A DNA stretch of 64,000 nucleotides, taken from the NCBI GenBank assembly GCA_047495785.1, contig JBLDXI010000015.1, positions 3,906,001 to 3,970,000 on the forward strand. The letters are read 5' to 3'. The position numbers were made by a program, and so were the translations under genes. Under the pieces are notes generated by a model, which worked only from the letters and a program-made list of their open reading frames with translations, was not told the DNA's origin and did not search any database. Positions 1 through 13,400 of the stretch are shown one piece after another. Every line of letters starts with the position of its first letter. The stretch's first letter is position 1. Origin of the DNA: Lepidodermella squamata. Taxonomy: Eukaryota; Gastrotricha.

Positions 1-3000
1 CGTCGGTCGGCAAAGTCATGGTTGCTACAACTTTTCTGTTCAGCGTCATTTCTCTCGTTGTCTACATGGTCGACACGTTATTGTACGCCTGATTATTTCG
101 AAGCCCTGATTTTTTCATCAAACAATTGTTTCCCCCCTCACCTAGGTATCATGTCGAAAGCTGTATGCCCTGGAACGGTGCTTTCACCCGCCAAATAGAT
201 CTCGTCCTCAACATGTATTTTCTCATCAACTTTTTCCTTCGGGTGAGTATTCCGATGCGTATATATCATGTTATTGATTGCGTTTTTCTTGTGTTTCTTC
301 TCCGCCGTCGCGCCGCTGCTTGCTAGATTATGAATTACATAAACCTGTAAAAACGCGCGCCGATATTATTTTTAGTAGCGGCACGAGAGACTAGTCTGTA
401 GAGGAGAAGAAAAAAATCAATTAAAATGAGCCTAATCAGGTGTAACTAATTCATGGTGTTTACATTTCACAGTTTGTTGCGGCTGAGGACAAGCTTATCT
501 TCTGGACAAACATTTATTCGATTGTCGATTATTTTACCATTCCGCCTGTTATCCTCGAAACCGTCATGAACCGATCTTGGATAGGTAAATTTTCGAAAAA
601 AAATTGAGATGAAAAATGATTGATGATTTTTCTTATTTTTTTCAGGACTTCGGTTCATGCGTGCCATTTGTTTTATGCAATTTTCGGACATTTTACAATT
701 TCTTCACATTTTACGCACTGGCAACAGCATACGTTTAGCTCAGCTAGCCTCAATCTTCCTTACCGTTTGGGTTGCTTCAGCAGGAATGTTTTATTTGGTA
801 AGTTGTGCTTTTTATCGATTATCAGCTCGCTAAAAATAAATTGCGTGTCTACAAAATTGGGACAGTAAAATCAGCCCACCTAGCGCGATACGTTGCTATG
901 TCCATGGCTATTTGCGTAAAACGCAAACGCAAACGCAAAATGACGTATTTTCCGCTAGAAAATCGACCTAAAAACAATAATGATGAGAGGACTAAAAACT
1001 AGGTCACGCACTAGCCGAATTACGTGGAAAGGTCAAATTTTATAGCTAAAACAATTTGCATGACCTATAGGCAATAAATATGGAAAATGCGTAATTATTT
1101 CAGGAAAGTAATTTTAAGGAGGAATTTTTGAAAAATGATGGTAATTTTTTTATTTTATTTTTTTGCAAATATAGTTGGAGAATACTGGCGATCCGTTTTA
1201 TTCGTACCAAAATTCGCACGACATAGACTATTTCAACTGCATGTATTACCTCCTGGTGACAATGTCGACGGTCGGCTACGGCGATGTAACGCCGACGACC
1301 GTTCTCGGCAAGATTTTCGTTGTGTTGTACATTCTTGGCGCGCTCGCCATGTTCGCCACCTTCATCCCCGAGATGGTCGAGTGCATATCGACCGACAAGT
1401 ACGGCGGCGAGTTTGAAAAAGAGCCGAACAAGCCGCACATCGTGCTGTGCGGCAACATCGACTACCGATCCGTCGACAACTTCTTGAAAGACTTTTTACA
1501 CGAGGACCGAGAGGACATTAACATAACAACGGTGCTGCTAGATAAGCAGACACCGTCGTTGGAGCTACAGGCGTTGATGAAGCGCCACTTTACCAAGGTG
1601 CAGTTTTTTCGCGGCACGGTTATGAACAGCCGCGATTTGTGCCGCGTCAAGGTGAGCGAGGCGGACGCGTGTCTCGTGATCGCGAACAAGAACGCGGACG
1701 ACCCGCACGCCGAGGACATGGCGAACATCATGCGCGTGATAGCCGTGAAAAACTACTGCCAAAACATCCGCATCATCGTGCAGCTGCTGTGCTACTCTAA
1801 CAAAATCTACCTGATGAACATTCCCGGCTGGAACAAGGAGGACTGCATCGTGTGCCTGCCGGAGCTCAAACTCGGCTTCATGGCGCAGTCGTGCCTCGCG
1901 CCGGGCTTCTCCACGCTGCTCGCCAACCTGTTCACGATGCGCTCGGACAACGTCACCGACGACATGCCCGACTGGATGAAGGACTACGTTATCGGTGCTG
2001 GCATGGAGATGTACAAGGAACGGTTGTCGTACTCATTCACCGGCATGTCGTTCCCGGACATGGCGCTGCTGTGCTTCTTCAAGCTCAACCTGCTGCTGGT
2101 TGCGCTGCAGCAGTTCGACGAAACTTACAAGGAGACAACGCTCATTGTCAACCCAGGCAGCGACGTGCACATCGTCAGCTCGGCCGAGGGCTATTTCATC
2201 GCGCAGTCGGCCGAGGAGGCGAAGCGCGCCTTCTACTACTGCAAAATCTGCCACGACAAAGTCTCCGACCCTGACCAAATCAAGAAATGCGTCCACACAG
2301 AAGGTACGTCTAACATTTGAAACCACGAACCAACTTCACAATTCCAACCTCACTCGTACCGCCTCATTTTGCTTTAATTTTTAATTTTAATTTAATTTTT
2401 TTTCGTCGCCTTTAATTTTCATCCACAGAAGTTATTCGCCGGCAGCAACCAAATAATGGTTAAAAAAAACATGTGGAATTTTATAGATATATTTATATCG
2501 ATATCTTTCTATGCTAGCTGAATTTTGTTTTTGAAATATTATTGCATTTCTCACTCGGCCAGTCACTGATCACTTCCTGGCAAAAAACAATCACGTCATC
2601 GATATGACAGGAAAACCTTGGAAATCATCACCGGCAAAAATCCTTTACAGAAAATCACTCCATTCAACTTATAGTTACAGTAGCTACACTTAGCAAATTG
2701 GAATTCAACACTAGCAAAACCTGAAACATTCAGCTGGATGCTGATTGCTGAAAAAACACGAAAATTCATGGAATCGTAGTGTTAGCTCCGGGACCTATTT
2801 GTGAATAAGCATTATGTATCACAGCAAATGGCTCACATTTTTAACACGAATGATGGACCGAACCCCGAAATTTAGGGACTTGCTTTGCTTAGACCTTGAA
2901 AAGTGGAGTTTGGCAAAGCTTTTTGACATTGAGAGATTTTGATAACCCAGTAAAGATATCAAAATGAGGCGAATGATAATCACAGTTTCTAAGGAAATTA

Positions 3001-5848
3001 ACGAAGTTTTTGCTAGTCTAAACCTTTTTGTCGATTGTTTTTAGGGGCATTCTGAGGGAAGAATCTCGCTTGAGGTTTAGAAATTCGTCAAAAATGTTTC
3101 TATAGTCTCCAGAAATACCTAAAATGGTCGGAACTTTTAGTGGCGATTTTTCCATATTTTAAGGAGGATATGATTTAGGATCATCCTGATGCTTGGAAAT
3201 TCAAAATCTGCAATTGAAAAGGTTTCAAGACACGTTCGTGGTTTGCTAACGAAATTTCGGGAAATTCGTCAAATCCTGCTTTCTCTGCTTAAAATGTCCT
3301 AATTTCCAAAATTTGATCGGTGAAAAGTGTATTAGATGGAGCGGGTGTAATCGAAATTTCGAACTTCGAATTTCAAAGGGGCGACGGCGACTGGTTTTTT
3401 GGCTTTAATTATAAGTCATTTGCCGTGGAGCCAATTGTGAAAAGATTAATGTGCTGCGTGAAAGCGTAAATTATGTTGAGTAGCCGTAAATTATTGTGGG
3501 GTCTTAATTATTATTATTATTACTGATCTACTTGATTATTTTTCTTAATTTATTAATTTTGTGCGTTTTTTTGCGCTTGCAGAGAGGTTGCGTCCTATAA
3601 AGCCGTCGGATAGTTCTAACAAGAGCAAAAAATGGCGGACGCAGGTGACGGCGATGAAGGTGACGCCGTCCAAGTCCAACTCGCGGCTCGCCACCATGGT
3701 CGAATACCTGCACCTGCGCAAGGGCCAAGACAAGCCGCAGGAGATGTTCGACGAGACGGGCATGTTCCACTGGTGCCCGGAGCGGCCGATCGAGGCGTGC
3801 CTGGTGACGCGCAAGGAGATACAAACGATGAACCTGCACAACCACATCATCGTTTGCATATTCGCCGACACGCAGTCGCCGCAGTACAGCCTTAACAACT
3901 TTATGATGCCACTGCGCGCCTCCAACATCCACTACCACGAGCTGAAACACGTCGTGCTCATCGGTGACGAGCAGTGGATACGCACCGAGTGGCCTCTCAT
4001 TCAGAACTTTCCTATTATCACTGTCTTGCCCGTAAGTTATCTCAAAATTATTCCTTAAAATTCTTGAGATTTTAATGTGGATTTATTTGAATGCTATAGG
4101 GCGCACCTCTAAATCGCGGCAACTTGAAAGCTGCGAACATTCAACACTGTGATATGGTCGTTATTCTTTCCCCTAAAGTGGCCTACGAGGCCGACAAGAT
4201 GCTAGTCGACAAGGAGACGATTCTTTGCTCGCTCAACATAAAAGCAATGACCTTCGAAGAAATCGATGACGGCGGCGACGCCAACGCGTCGCATTCCACC
4301 GACATCGAGGCCATCGAAAGGCGTAAGTGTCTTCACTACATCCTGTTCCAGCTTAAAGAAATCGAGCTAAAATTACTGAAAAATTATCCACACATTTCCC
4401 AACTTCAAAAATGAAACTAAAATTGTTGACGAAATTTTTCCAACTTTTAAATTGAATCAAAATTATATGAAAATCGTCCAAACGTTTTCCAACTTCAAAT
4501 TTGTAAAAAATTACCCAAGATGAGTGATGAAAATTTTTCGAAGCAATTTTTGTAATTTTTTCGAAAATTTTCCTCGAGGGTGACTACAACTACACGCTGT
4601 TTAAAATATTCCTACATGCCCATGATAAAATGTTGCCTTAGAATTGCTTTATGGCTCTGTAAAAAAAATTAAGGTGGAATTTTTGTTTCAATTTTAATGC
4701 TATTTTGACGCGGGTGTTTATGCCTCGTAAACACTCTAAAAAGTGGCCCCAGATTTTGCTCATATAGGACTACTCTTTGGCTAAGCGACAGAGTATTTCC
4801 TCATAATTAAATTGCGAGAAAAATTTCGGAAATATTTCGAGAGAGGCTATTTATCTGTTGATTAAGATTTTAGAAAGATACGTTCGGATAAAAAAAAACA
4901 AGGTCACGTGACCCAATTTCCTCCGTGTGATCGTAATAAATTTTAATTCCCCTATTTAAATTTTAAAATAAATTCAGCTTTACAAAAAATTCTGAAGAAA
5001 TAATAAAAATTGATGTTTTTTCTTGTTATTTTTTTGCGCAGTTCGGTCTCAAGCGAAAAAGCGCACAAAACTCGGTCACGAAGTCCCGATGATATCCGAG
5101 CTCGAGTGCGACACGAACGTGCAATTCCTCGACATCGAAGACGAGGACACGCCGGACGCCGAGCTCTACCTCTCCCAGCCATTTGCTTGTGGCACGGCTT
5201 TCGTCACCTCCGTACTCGATTCGCTCATGAGCACGGTAAATTTTAATCAAATTTTTTAAATTTCGAAATTTAACTGTGTTTTTTTGTATTACAGGCTTAT
5301 TTTAGTAGTGGTGCTCTAGCTATCATTCAGTCGCTTGTAACGGGCGGGGCGACTGTGGAACTCGAGGAAGCGCTCGTGCACGGCGACGGCACCATACGGC
5401 ATTGTGCCAAACCTGCCATGTTAGCTAATCGCTATCGGTGTCGCATCAACCAAATATCGTTACGTGGTTGTGGAATGGACGAGTTCGAAAATTTCGGGGT
5501 AAGATCAATTTTTTTTCAGGAATCGAAAAAAAATCGTTAAATTTTGCGTTTTTATAGCAATGTGGTGGAACTTACGGTGATCTGTTCGAAATCGCGCTTA
5601 CTCGTCGATGCATGTTGTGCATAGGCATCTATCGCAAGATTCCGGCAACTTCCAAGCAAAAAGCGTCGCACAAACGCTGTACAATAACAAACCCTTCGAA
5701 AGACTTTTGGGTGTCGCCCGACGACAAAGTTTTCGTGCTACAGCCTTTCGACGATTCTGTCCTCATCAAGGAAGTTCAGCAGGCTCAAGCGGCGATGGCC
5801 GCCATGCAGCTACAGCACCAACAGCAGCTGTTACCGCCATCGTCCTAG
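1..5848 (+). CDS. slo-1 (KCNMA1-like): BK-type (Slo1) calcium- and voltage-activated potassium channel, 3' part
   Basis: Pore-forming subunit of a large-conductance K+ channel of the plasma membrane. The window opens inside the gene; the start codon and S0 lie upstream. Exons I can join in one frame: <1-82 (S1), 146-242 (S2), 473-584 (S3), 646-797 (S4-S5), 1175-2303 (pore, S6, RCK1), 3583-4031, 4100-4322, 5042-5235, 5295-5498 and 5558-5848 (RCK2 to stop). Visible motifs are the selectivity filter TVGYGD, the S6 helix after it, the RCK1 start HIVLCGNI, the block [15 protein letters not shown] in RCK2 and the calcium bowl [16 protein letters not shown] followed by QPFACGTAF. Two oddities: S4 reads [12 protein letters not shown], so the third conserved arginine is Cys, and several bowl aspartates are Glu. 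Introns of 1.28 kb (2304-3582) and 0.72 kb (4323-5041) sit where other Slo1 genes splice alternatively. The family assignment is secure; the orthologue name is by similarity. Confidence 0.95.
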
Positions 5849-5866
5849 ATATCAATTCTTCCTTAT

Positions 5867-5872
5867 AATAAA
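5867..5872 (+). other. poly(A) signal of the BK channel gene
   Basis: AATAAA 19 bases after the BK stop codon, followed by an AT-rich stretch. This is the first canonical signal downstream, so the 3' UTR is probably very short. Confidence 0.6.
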
Positions 5873-7260
5873 CAATTTCGATTTATTGTTCATTTTACTA
5901 GCGCTAAAAAACTATTCAATTTCTTCGTGTTATTATAAAAATCGCCGCACACTTTCTCATCAACAGCAGGGTGGTATTTATATATAATATCAGTTGAAAT
6001 CACGAGAGCGAGCTAGGCCGAGGCCGAGGCAGGAAGAAAATCGATTCTCACGCGATTTTCGAATTCACAATTTTTATGCACTCAGAAATAATCCGATGAT
6101 TCAGCGGTACATATTATACAGAAGCTATTATATAACATTATTATATCATTTCACATTTTATTGTGTATTCAAGCGAATAATTGTCACTTCTTTTTTTCGG
6201 CAACGACCATGAACTTGTTATTTTTTTTCTTCAAAAAAAACGTTAAAACAAACACGCTGGCCGAACGAACGAACGAAAATTGTTATATTATCATCCGCAT
6301 TTGAAGGGCACATGAAAAAGTAAACGAATAAATCGCTTTCTTCATTATTGCCATAACAATGTTTACTTATCGCGCTTTGTTTACTACCGGTTCCAATTGC
6401 AATCTAAAACGAAAAGCGTGCCCAAAAGTTATCAGTTTGATATCTTCTTCTGCTATCTCTAAAACCTATGATGGTATTGATGCCTTGAGCTATCGGGGTT
6501 CCATTTAATTTAGTACCTGATTTTTCAAATGCCTTCCGCCTGCCCGACAACTTTACCTTAATAATACACGATAATTCGTTCTAATATAGGCTAATAATAT
6601 CAAATAGCGTCCCATCTTAAAATTCGTGTTTAGCTTTTCAATAGCGAAGCGATAATTTTATATTATCCTAGTTGCACTGAGTCAACACTAGCGCAACTGC
6701 TTTTTTGATTCATCTTTAATTATAACGAACAACAAACTAACAATATACACACTGTCGCTGCGATACACACCTGTCGTTTATTTAGCTGAAAAAAACTGAT
6801 GAAAATTTATATTCAATGTTTATGCAGCGCTTTATCGTCTCTCACTTCAAATCCATGTTTACAACCTCGTTCGAGGAATATTGTAGAAACGAGAAGAGCG
6901 TCTATATAACAAACAAAATATTCTCTACATGTTCATGTCTTATATGTAACGAAAAATATTATATATCATTTGCGATGATGATATGTAAAAATGGAGAAAA
7001 ATCATGTTGAAAATTTATCAATAATTATTATATTGTTATATAATTTATCAATTGCGAAAGCTATGATGTTGGCGAGATGGTTCCGGCGCCGATGAGCGCC
7101 GAGGACGTTGAAGCGACTTTTTTGAAAAGCAAATAATAAAAATACAAAAAATTGATACGTCAAGTGTTTTTGGATTATTTTTCCACACAGTTAAAACCGC
7201 GCCGATCGATAGTAAAACGAACGATTATCGGCTTGCCGGCACAAAATATCGCTAGCGTTT
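5873..7260. other. gene-free AT-rich spacer
   Basis: No open frame here resembles a protein I recognise, and no RNA gene or clear repeat was seen. The only long open frame-like stretches are short and AT-rich. It separates the BK gene from a cluster of repetitive elements. Confidence 0.5.
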
Positions 7261-8077
7261 AGCTGGGTTCACGGACTCGCGATTTGTCGCGCGCGACAAC
7301 TGAGCGGCGCGACAAATCCGGTGTCGCGCGCGACAGTCGCGCACTTGTTCACGGACTCAGCGGTGTCGCGCGTGTCGCGGGTGTCGCATCAGTGTTGTGC
7401 GCGACAAAACGGTAGTGCGTTCACGGACTCAGCGACGCGACGGGCGCCCGAACAATAGGGCTGGGCGGCCGTTGCGTAACAGCGAGCGACAGAAAGAACA
7501 ATGGATTTTGTCGCGTGTCGCGTCGCGAGGGTGAAAATCGCCTGTTTTGAGCGCGACAACGCGACAACGCGACAAGTTGAAGGCAAGAAGGCAATAATAA
7601 TAATAAACTATAAACCGCCCGCCCGCTCAAGATCAAATGCCGCCCACGCAAAACACTGGTTTAATAATAACTCAATAATAAGCGCATAGGCTTTATTTTC
7701 ATTTTTTCGCACGAGAACCCCCATATTCATTCGATAGAGAATTGTTTAGATTATATTGCAGTATAAAAACCGCCGCGATATTTGAAAGTAGCCATTTGAC
7801 TTCTGCGCGCGCGGCCAAAATGTTGCTGAAAATTATTTATGTTTTTCTATAATTTTGCTCCGCTTTTAACCGCAATTGCGCAACCGACGCTTGGGGGCCG
7901 GGCGGAACTACTGTGGGCCCGCAATTGAGCCACAACAAAAGTTTGTCGCGCGCGACAGAACTTTCAAGCGTGACTATCTGTGTGTGTCGCGTCGCTGTTT
8001 TCGTGCGACACACCCGCGACAGTCGCGTTGTCGCGCGCGACACTTGTCGCGCAGTCGCAGAGTCCGTGAACCTAGCT
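7261..8077. repeat. CpG-rich inverted-repeat element (MITE-like), 817 bp
   Basis: The left end AGCTGGGTTCACGGACTC is matched in reverse complement by GAGTCCGTGAACCTAGCT at 8060-8077. Both ends run inwards into arrays of TGTCGCGCGCGACA and its fragments. The motif GTTCACGGACTC recurs inside at about 7349 and 7430. No protein is encoded, which fits a non-autonomous DNA element or foldback. Its right end abuts the next element exactly. Confidence 0.65.
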
Positions 8078-8640
8078 TTTTTCGGTATAACTCTCCATTT
8101 GACGGTAATTATTTTACCGCAGCACGCAAACAAGGTCACCTCAATGCTTGTGCGGTAAAACGAACGCTGCCGCGTTTGTAAATTTTTACCGCACGCAGCG
8201 TTACTTTTACCGTAGAAGCAATTGGGGCAGTTACTATTTAACGTAAGCTTTTGTCTTTCCACTTACTGTACGGCTGACACGGCGAGCGCAAGAAGCATGC
8301 TGCATAGGAGCCATGGAGGAATCCCGCGCGCACACCATGGTAACGCGTCATTTTATAACACCCTAAACCAACAGGCAATTTTTCTGTTATACCCATGCTC
8401 TACAGCGGTTGCGTAACAAGCTCTATTGTAAGAACGCGAGCAAAGACTCCGACTCCGTTATTTCTATTTCTCCATAATATGAGCTGAGCTTACCGCAGAA
8501 AAAATAATTTTACCGCGCGCGAGTATATGTATGCTTCAGAGTCGAGGTGGTGCCGTTTACGGTAAATTGTTTACCGCAACTAGAGAACAATGGCGAGATG
8601 GAGTTACCGTCAAATGGAGAGTTATACCGAAACGCTAACG
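8078..8640. repeat. MITE family A, copy 1
   Basis: Starts TTTCGGTATAACTCTCC and ends with the inverted GGAGAGTTATACCGAAA followed by CGCTAACG. Inside, both arms carry TTACCGCA-type motifs. A second copy with the same ends lies at 16837-17314, which establishes a family. The element is non-coding. The left terminus differs slightly from copy 2, probably because it abuts the neighbouring element. Confidence 0.75.
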
Positions 8641-10090
8641 AACCTGCAAATACGAATTAGAACTAAATGGTAAAAAACTTGAAAAAGTTACCAAATTCAA
8701 ATATTTAGGCAGTATTATCACCAGCGATGGCAAAATTGACGAGGAACTAAATTATAGGATTTCTAAGGCTGGTAGTGTATTCGGGGCTATGAATAAGTTT
8801 ATGTGCAATAAAAATCAGGTTTCCATATCAACAAAATTAAAGGTCCTAACTTGCGTGATAATACCTACCATCATTTACGCCTGTGAATCCTGGAACATCT
8901 CGATAGTCCAAGAAAGTAGGCTAAATACAATAGAGTATCGATGGCTTCGATCAATAGTAGGTGTCCACCTAATGGACTACATTCCAAATATCGATATTAG
9001 GCTGGCTCTATGTGGAGGGCTCATTGAAGTGAGTCGCATAGTAGAAAAACAACGTTTAAGATATTTAGGACACATTGTTAGATCACGTGATTACGATGAA
9101 AAAACCTGCGATTAATCATTAAAAAAAAATGAAATTTTCTCTCTCGGACATGGCCCCCCGGAGCGTGAGCGCGGCTCTGATGGCCCGTAGAGGCTCTCGT
9201 TGTCAGCCGGTGGGCTAGCGCGAGCCTTGTTTTGTCGGGCCTCCTTAGCTATGCGCTCAGTTGTCTCCGGGGATCCCATTTCCCAGAGAGAAAAGGAAAG
9301 AATAATGAGGTGAAACGAATATCCTGTAAACTGACACATTTCAGTTCGTACTTCCGCATGCATTGACTATTCCTATCTTACTTGATCTTGGTTTTTTTAA
9401 CACTCTTCGCATATAATAATATTTCACGATTTTACATTTTTGAAGAACAAACTGATACTATAATGACAGTTAATATATACACTCAAAGTAATCAAAACAC
9501 TAATACTAACCTAAAAACAATTAGCGGTTATATAAGATTCTACGGTTTTACATAATCGCGGGGTTGAACCCAAATAAAACATGATATTTAAAAAAAAAAA
9601 CGATGAAAAAGGTCTAATAAATAAAATTTATACCTGGATGCCCCGGTCGGGTGGTTTGCACCCAGAGGAAGACCCCGGACCAGGTGGATCAACGGAGTGC
9701 ATATGAGTTTGATTAAAGTAGGTCTCACTAAGGAAATACGCCGGAAAAAGAAATCTAACACTAAGAAAGACAGCAAGAATAAGGGAACTAAGAAAAAAGG
9801 TGATAAGAAAAAACCCGGCGAAAATAAAAATAAATTTGAAACCAAAATTATTCCTGATTTACAATTAGCTGAACTCGCATCCTTTGAAAAAGATGAATGG
9901 CGCATGATTGTTAACTCAATTGATGATTATGAATTTTTCGGAAAAAGCAGAATCTTCAACTGTGGGGGTGGGTAAGGATCAATCTTTGCCTGCCTTCGCC
10001 CTCTTCAAAACCGGAAACGGTATAATGACGTGCAGTCTAGGAGAGGCTAAATAAAACTATTATTATTATTATTATATATTATATTATATC
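8641..10090 (+). mobile_element. degraded non-LTR retrotransposon, 3' end only
   Basis: From about 8648 to 9115 one frame encodes the end of a LINE reverse transcriptase: FKYLGSIIT, then KLKVLTCVIIPTIIYACESW and LRYLGHIVRS, typical of the thumb and C-terminal region. At about 9640-9975 a second piece has RGRPRTRWI and a Lys-rich tail. The two pieces are separated by a nested insertion and are in shifted frames. The 3' end runs into AATAAAACTATTATTATT, a short A/T triplet tail common in RTE/CR1-like elements. The 5' part, endonuclease and catalytic core are missing, so this is a dead 5'-truncated copy. Confidence 0.75.
9104..9599 (+). mobile_element. nested poly(A)-tailed insertion with 11-bp target-site duplication
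   Basis: The 11-mer ACGATGAAAAA occurs at 9093-9103 and again at 9600-9610, and the segment between ends in a run of A. Removing it would bring the two LINE pieces together. This is the signature of a target-primed retroposition into the older LINE. The insert (about 496 bp) has no coding capacity I recognise and may be a SINE or a retroposed transcript. Confidence 0.55.
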
Positions 10091-10452
10091 CAATCCTAGA
10101 CTTCGGGAAGCAGTGAGAAGTGAGAAGGAAACTTTCTAAACAATCTTAAGAAGGCGAGCGAGCTCAGAGCGTGCGAATTATGGGTAAAATGAGGAGAGAG
10201 AAGCGTACCCCCGGCCTGCAGAGGTCCACTATCCCACCTCGAAAGCAATATAATAAATTTGGGGCAGATAAACTCAAGCGTTATCAGGAAGTGGAACCAC
10301 AAGGGAGCGTCACAATGGCTTATAGCCACAAACCGAATATGCTTTGCATTATCAGTTAGATAAAAACCGCTTCAAAATGATGTCTTTTTTGTCTCGCTGT
10401 AAAAATAAACCTTAATTAATCGCGAATTCACTCCTTTGAACGACCGGCAGTA

Positions 10453-13400
10453 ATGGCTGCTGCAATGGAGACTATTTTTTCAGTGGAAAATTTCACAATC
10501 GAGAAGTATTTAGGAAGGGGCTATTTCGGCTCAACGGCGCTATGCAGGCGGACATGCAACGACGTGGCACCTTACGCTGTCAAAGCAGTAAACCTCACGC
10601 GAATTCGTGAACTTCACGCGGGGGAACCCCATTTTGCTGAAAGAATGGTTACTCTGTGCAGGGAAGAGGTCAGCATTATTTCATTTCATTATTTATCCAT
10701 CACAAAAACCATCCCTTAATATGGTTTTTTCGAATCCACAGCATGAAAAACTGGTCAAGCTCTCACATCCAAATGTTGTTTACGTTTTTGGGGCCTATTT
10801 TGGTAAGTTGTGCTAAGAACGGATCCATGATACACGATACATCTATATCAGGACTTGGTGACCAAGGGCGTTTAACCCTTAGCCGCCGAAGACGTGTACA
10901 CGCGTTAATTCCGGAGAAAATTCACCGTGGTCGGAGGATTTGGGCTATCGAACCCATTGTTGCGTCATAAATTATGATAAATCAATAGGAAGAAACAAGC
11001 ACTCCCCGAAAATCCAAATTTTCAAAGCCATTCTGACCAGGTCGAAAATAGTGAGAAAATTTTTAAATGACTTGTTAACACGTCATGAAAACGCGTTAAC
11101 ACGTCATAGCAACGGCAACCCAGGTAAAATTCTTCTGAAAAAGAGGTTCGGCTTTCAATCTTAGGCTAAATGTAAGACTTTCTGCCGACTCAGAATTTGA
11201 TTTTATCCTCTTCTTGATTTTCTGGGATTTTCTGAAAGGTGCTCGAGTTAACACGTCATTGCGCCGGCGGCTAAGGGTTAATCATCTCTAAAAATTAGCT
11301 CCTCTCCTTAACCACTTCGAATGCCTTTTCATTCGCTCACCTAACAGACTTCGCTCTCAGCTATGCTGATTCATGTTTTTTCATCACAGAGAAGGACGCT
11401 TCCGGAGCTGATGTGTATTACCTTGTCATGGAATACTGCTCAGGAGGAGACTTGGACGATTACATGAAGAAAGCTAGCACACCTATTCCCGAAAATATGC
11501 TGCTGGAGTGGTCGCTACAACTTGCCTCGGCACTGGCTGCTCTGCATGAAAAGCAAGCCCTCCATCGCGACATAAAGCCAAAAAATATTTTCCTGCACAA
11601 TGGTTCAGTGAAACTCGGGGATTTCGGCTTGGCGAAGATTTATGATAGGTAGGAATATTAATTATATTCGTTATAATAGATCATATAAACAACGATTACA
11701 GCTCTTCAAATAGTATCCAACAGACATCTTACAACTTCAGGCTTGGAACAGAGGCTTACAAAGCGCCTGAATTATTTGGTAATATAGGACACTCGGTTGA
11801 GAGCGATTGGTGGTCTTTGGGTGTAACGTTGTTCGAGCTAGCAAATTTTTACTTGCCCGTTAGTTTTTTCTGTGCCTTTTTACATTTTGTTTACTATAGC
11901 TTCTTTTCAGTTTGAATATGCTCTGGATATCATGACGTAAGTTTCAGCCCAACATTATTAGTGGATGACCATAGCGGTAAATTTACAGAAATCATCAGCA
12001 AAAGTTCAGCGATTCGCGCGGTTATTCGCCAGCGTTCCGTATCGTTATTTTGGGATTTTTAGTTCGAGATCGTTCGAGGCGCATCCCACCGCTAACTCTC
12101 CTAAACTCGTTGGATGATCCGAATTCTCAGCATATCCTGAACGCCACTCATGAAATCAACTCGACAGAACTCTTAGATCCAACCTCTCCGCAAATGGTAT
12201 GAGAAATCGATTTCAAAATTGTAGGCATACTTCTTCTATGTCTTTTCAGCGTCTTTTTCGTCTCATCAGGCAACACAAAACGGGAGAAATTGAAGCGCTG
12301 TTATCAAATTCAACTCCGGCATTGGACGTGAACTGCAAGAATGATGAAGGCCTTACCCCGCTGTTTCTGGCTGTACAAGAGGGCCGGGATGACATAGTGG
12401 ATCTTCTGGTGACCAAGTTCAAGTCTGATCCACTATCGAAGGACTCGTTGGGGAGAACGCCGATGTACGTCGCCGCTGATTGTGGTCGAACAAATGCTGT
12501 AAAACTTCTAGGAAATGTTTCAAGAGAAAGCGTTGATTGGGCGGCTGAAGATGGTAAGACACCGATATGGGTTGCAGCTGAGAACGGCCAGGCTATGATT
12601 GTTAGATTGTTGGCTAAAGAAATGGGCGCTCAAGCGGAAATAACGAATGAACAGGGCATGAGCTTGTTACATGTCGCTGCGAATGGAGGTCACGTGGAAG
12701 TAGCGAGAATTCTCGCAACTGAATTCATTGATAAGGACAAGACTATGTATTCGGGCTATACACCTTTACATTTGGCCGCGCTTAGAGGCCACGTGGACAT
12801 GGTGATTTTACTCATTGAATTCAAAGCTGATGCGAACGCGAAATCGAGAGACTGGACGACGCCTTTGCACCTCGCCGCTCGCCAAGGGTTTACAGGGATC
12901 TTGAGAATGATAGCCACAAAAGACAATGTTCGTGCCAGAGATAATCAATGCGAGACTCCATTGTATGCCGCTGCTAGCAATGGACAGGCGGAAAGCGTGA
13001 GAATTCTAGTCCGAGAATTCCATGCTGACGTTAATGCCACTAATAAAACCCACAAGACTCCGTTGCATATCGCTGCTGAGAATGGACACACGGAAACCGT
13101 AAGAATTCTAGCTGGAGAATTACATGCTAATGTCAATGCATCAAATAAACGTGGCGAGACTCCGTTACAATACGCTGCTATGAAAGGACACGCGGAAACG
13201 GTGAGAATTCTAGCTGGAGAATTCTATGCTAACGTCAATGCATCAAATAAAGATGGTGGGACTCCCTTACATTACGCTGTTTTGTATGGAAAAGTGGAAT
13301 CCGTCAGAATTCTAACTGGAGAATTCCATGCTAACGTCAATGCACAGAATAAACGTGGCTGGACTCCCTTACATTACGCTGTTTTGAAAGGACAAGCGGA

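Noticed and set aside
9697-9975. Lys-rich 92-codon open frame taken alone as a gene
   Set aside because: Its upstream frame carries the LINE motif RGRPRTRW, so it is the tail of the retrotransposon, not a host gene.
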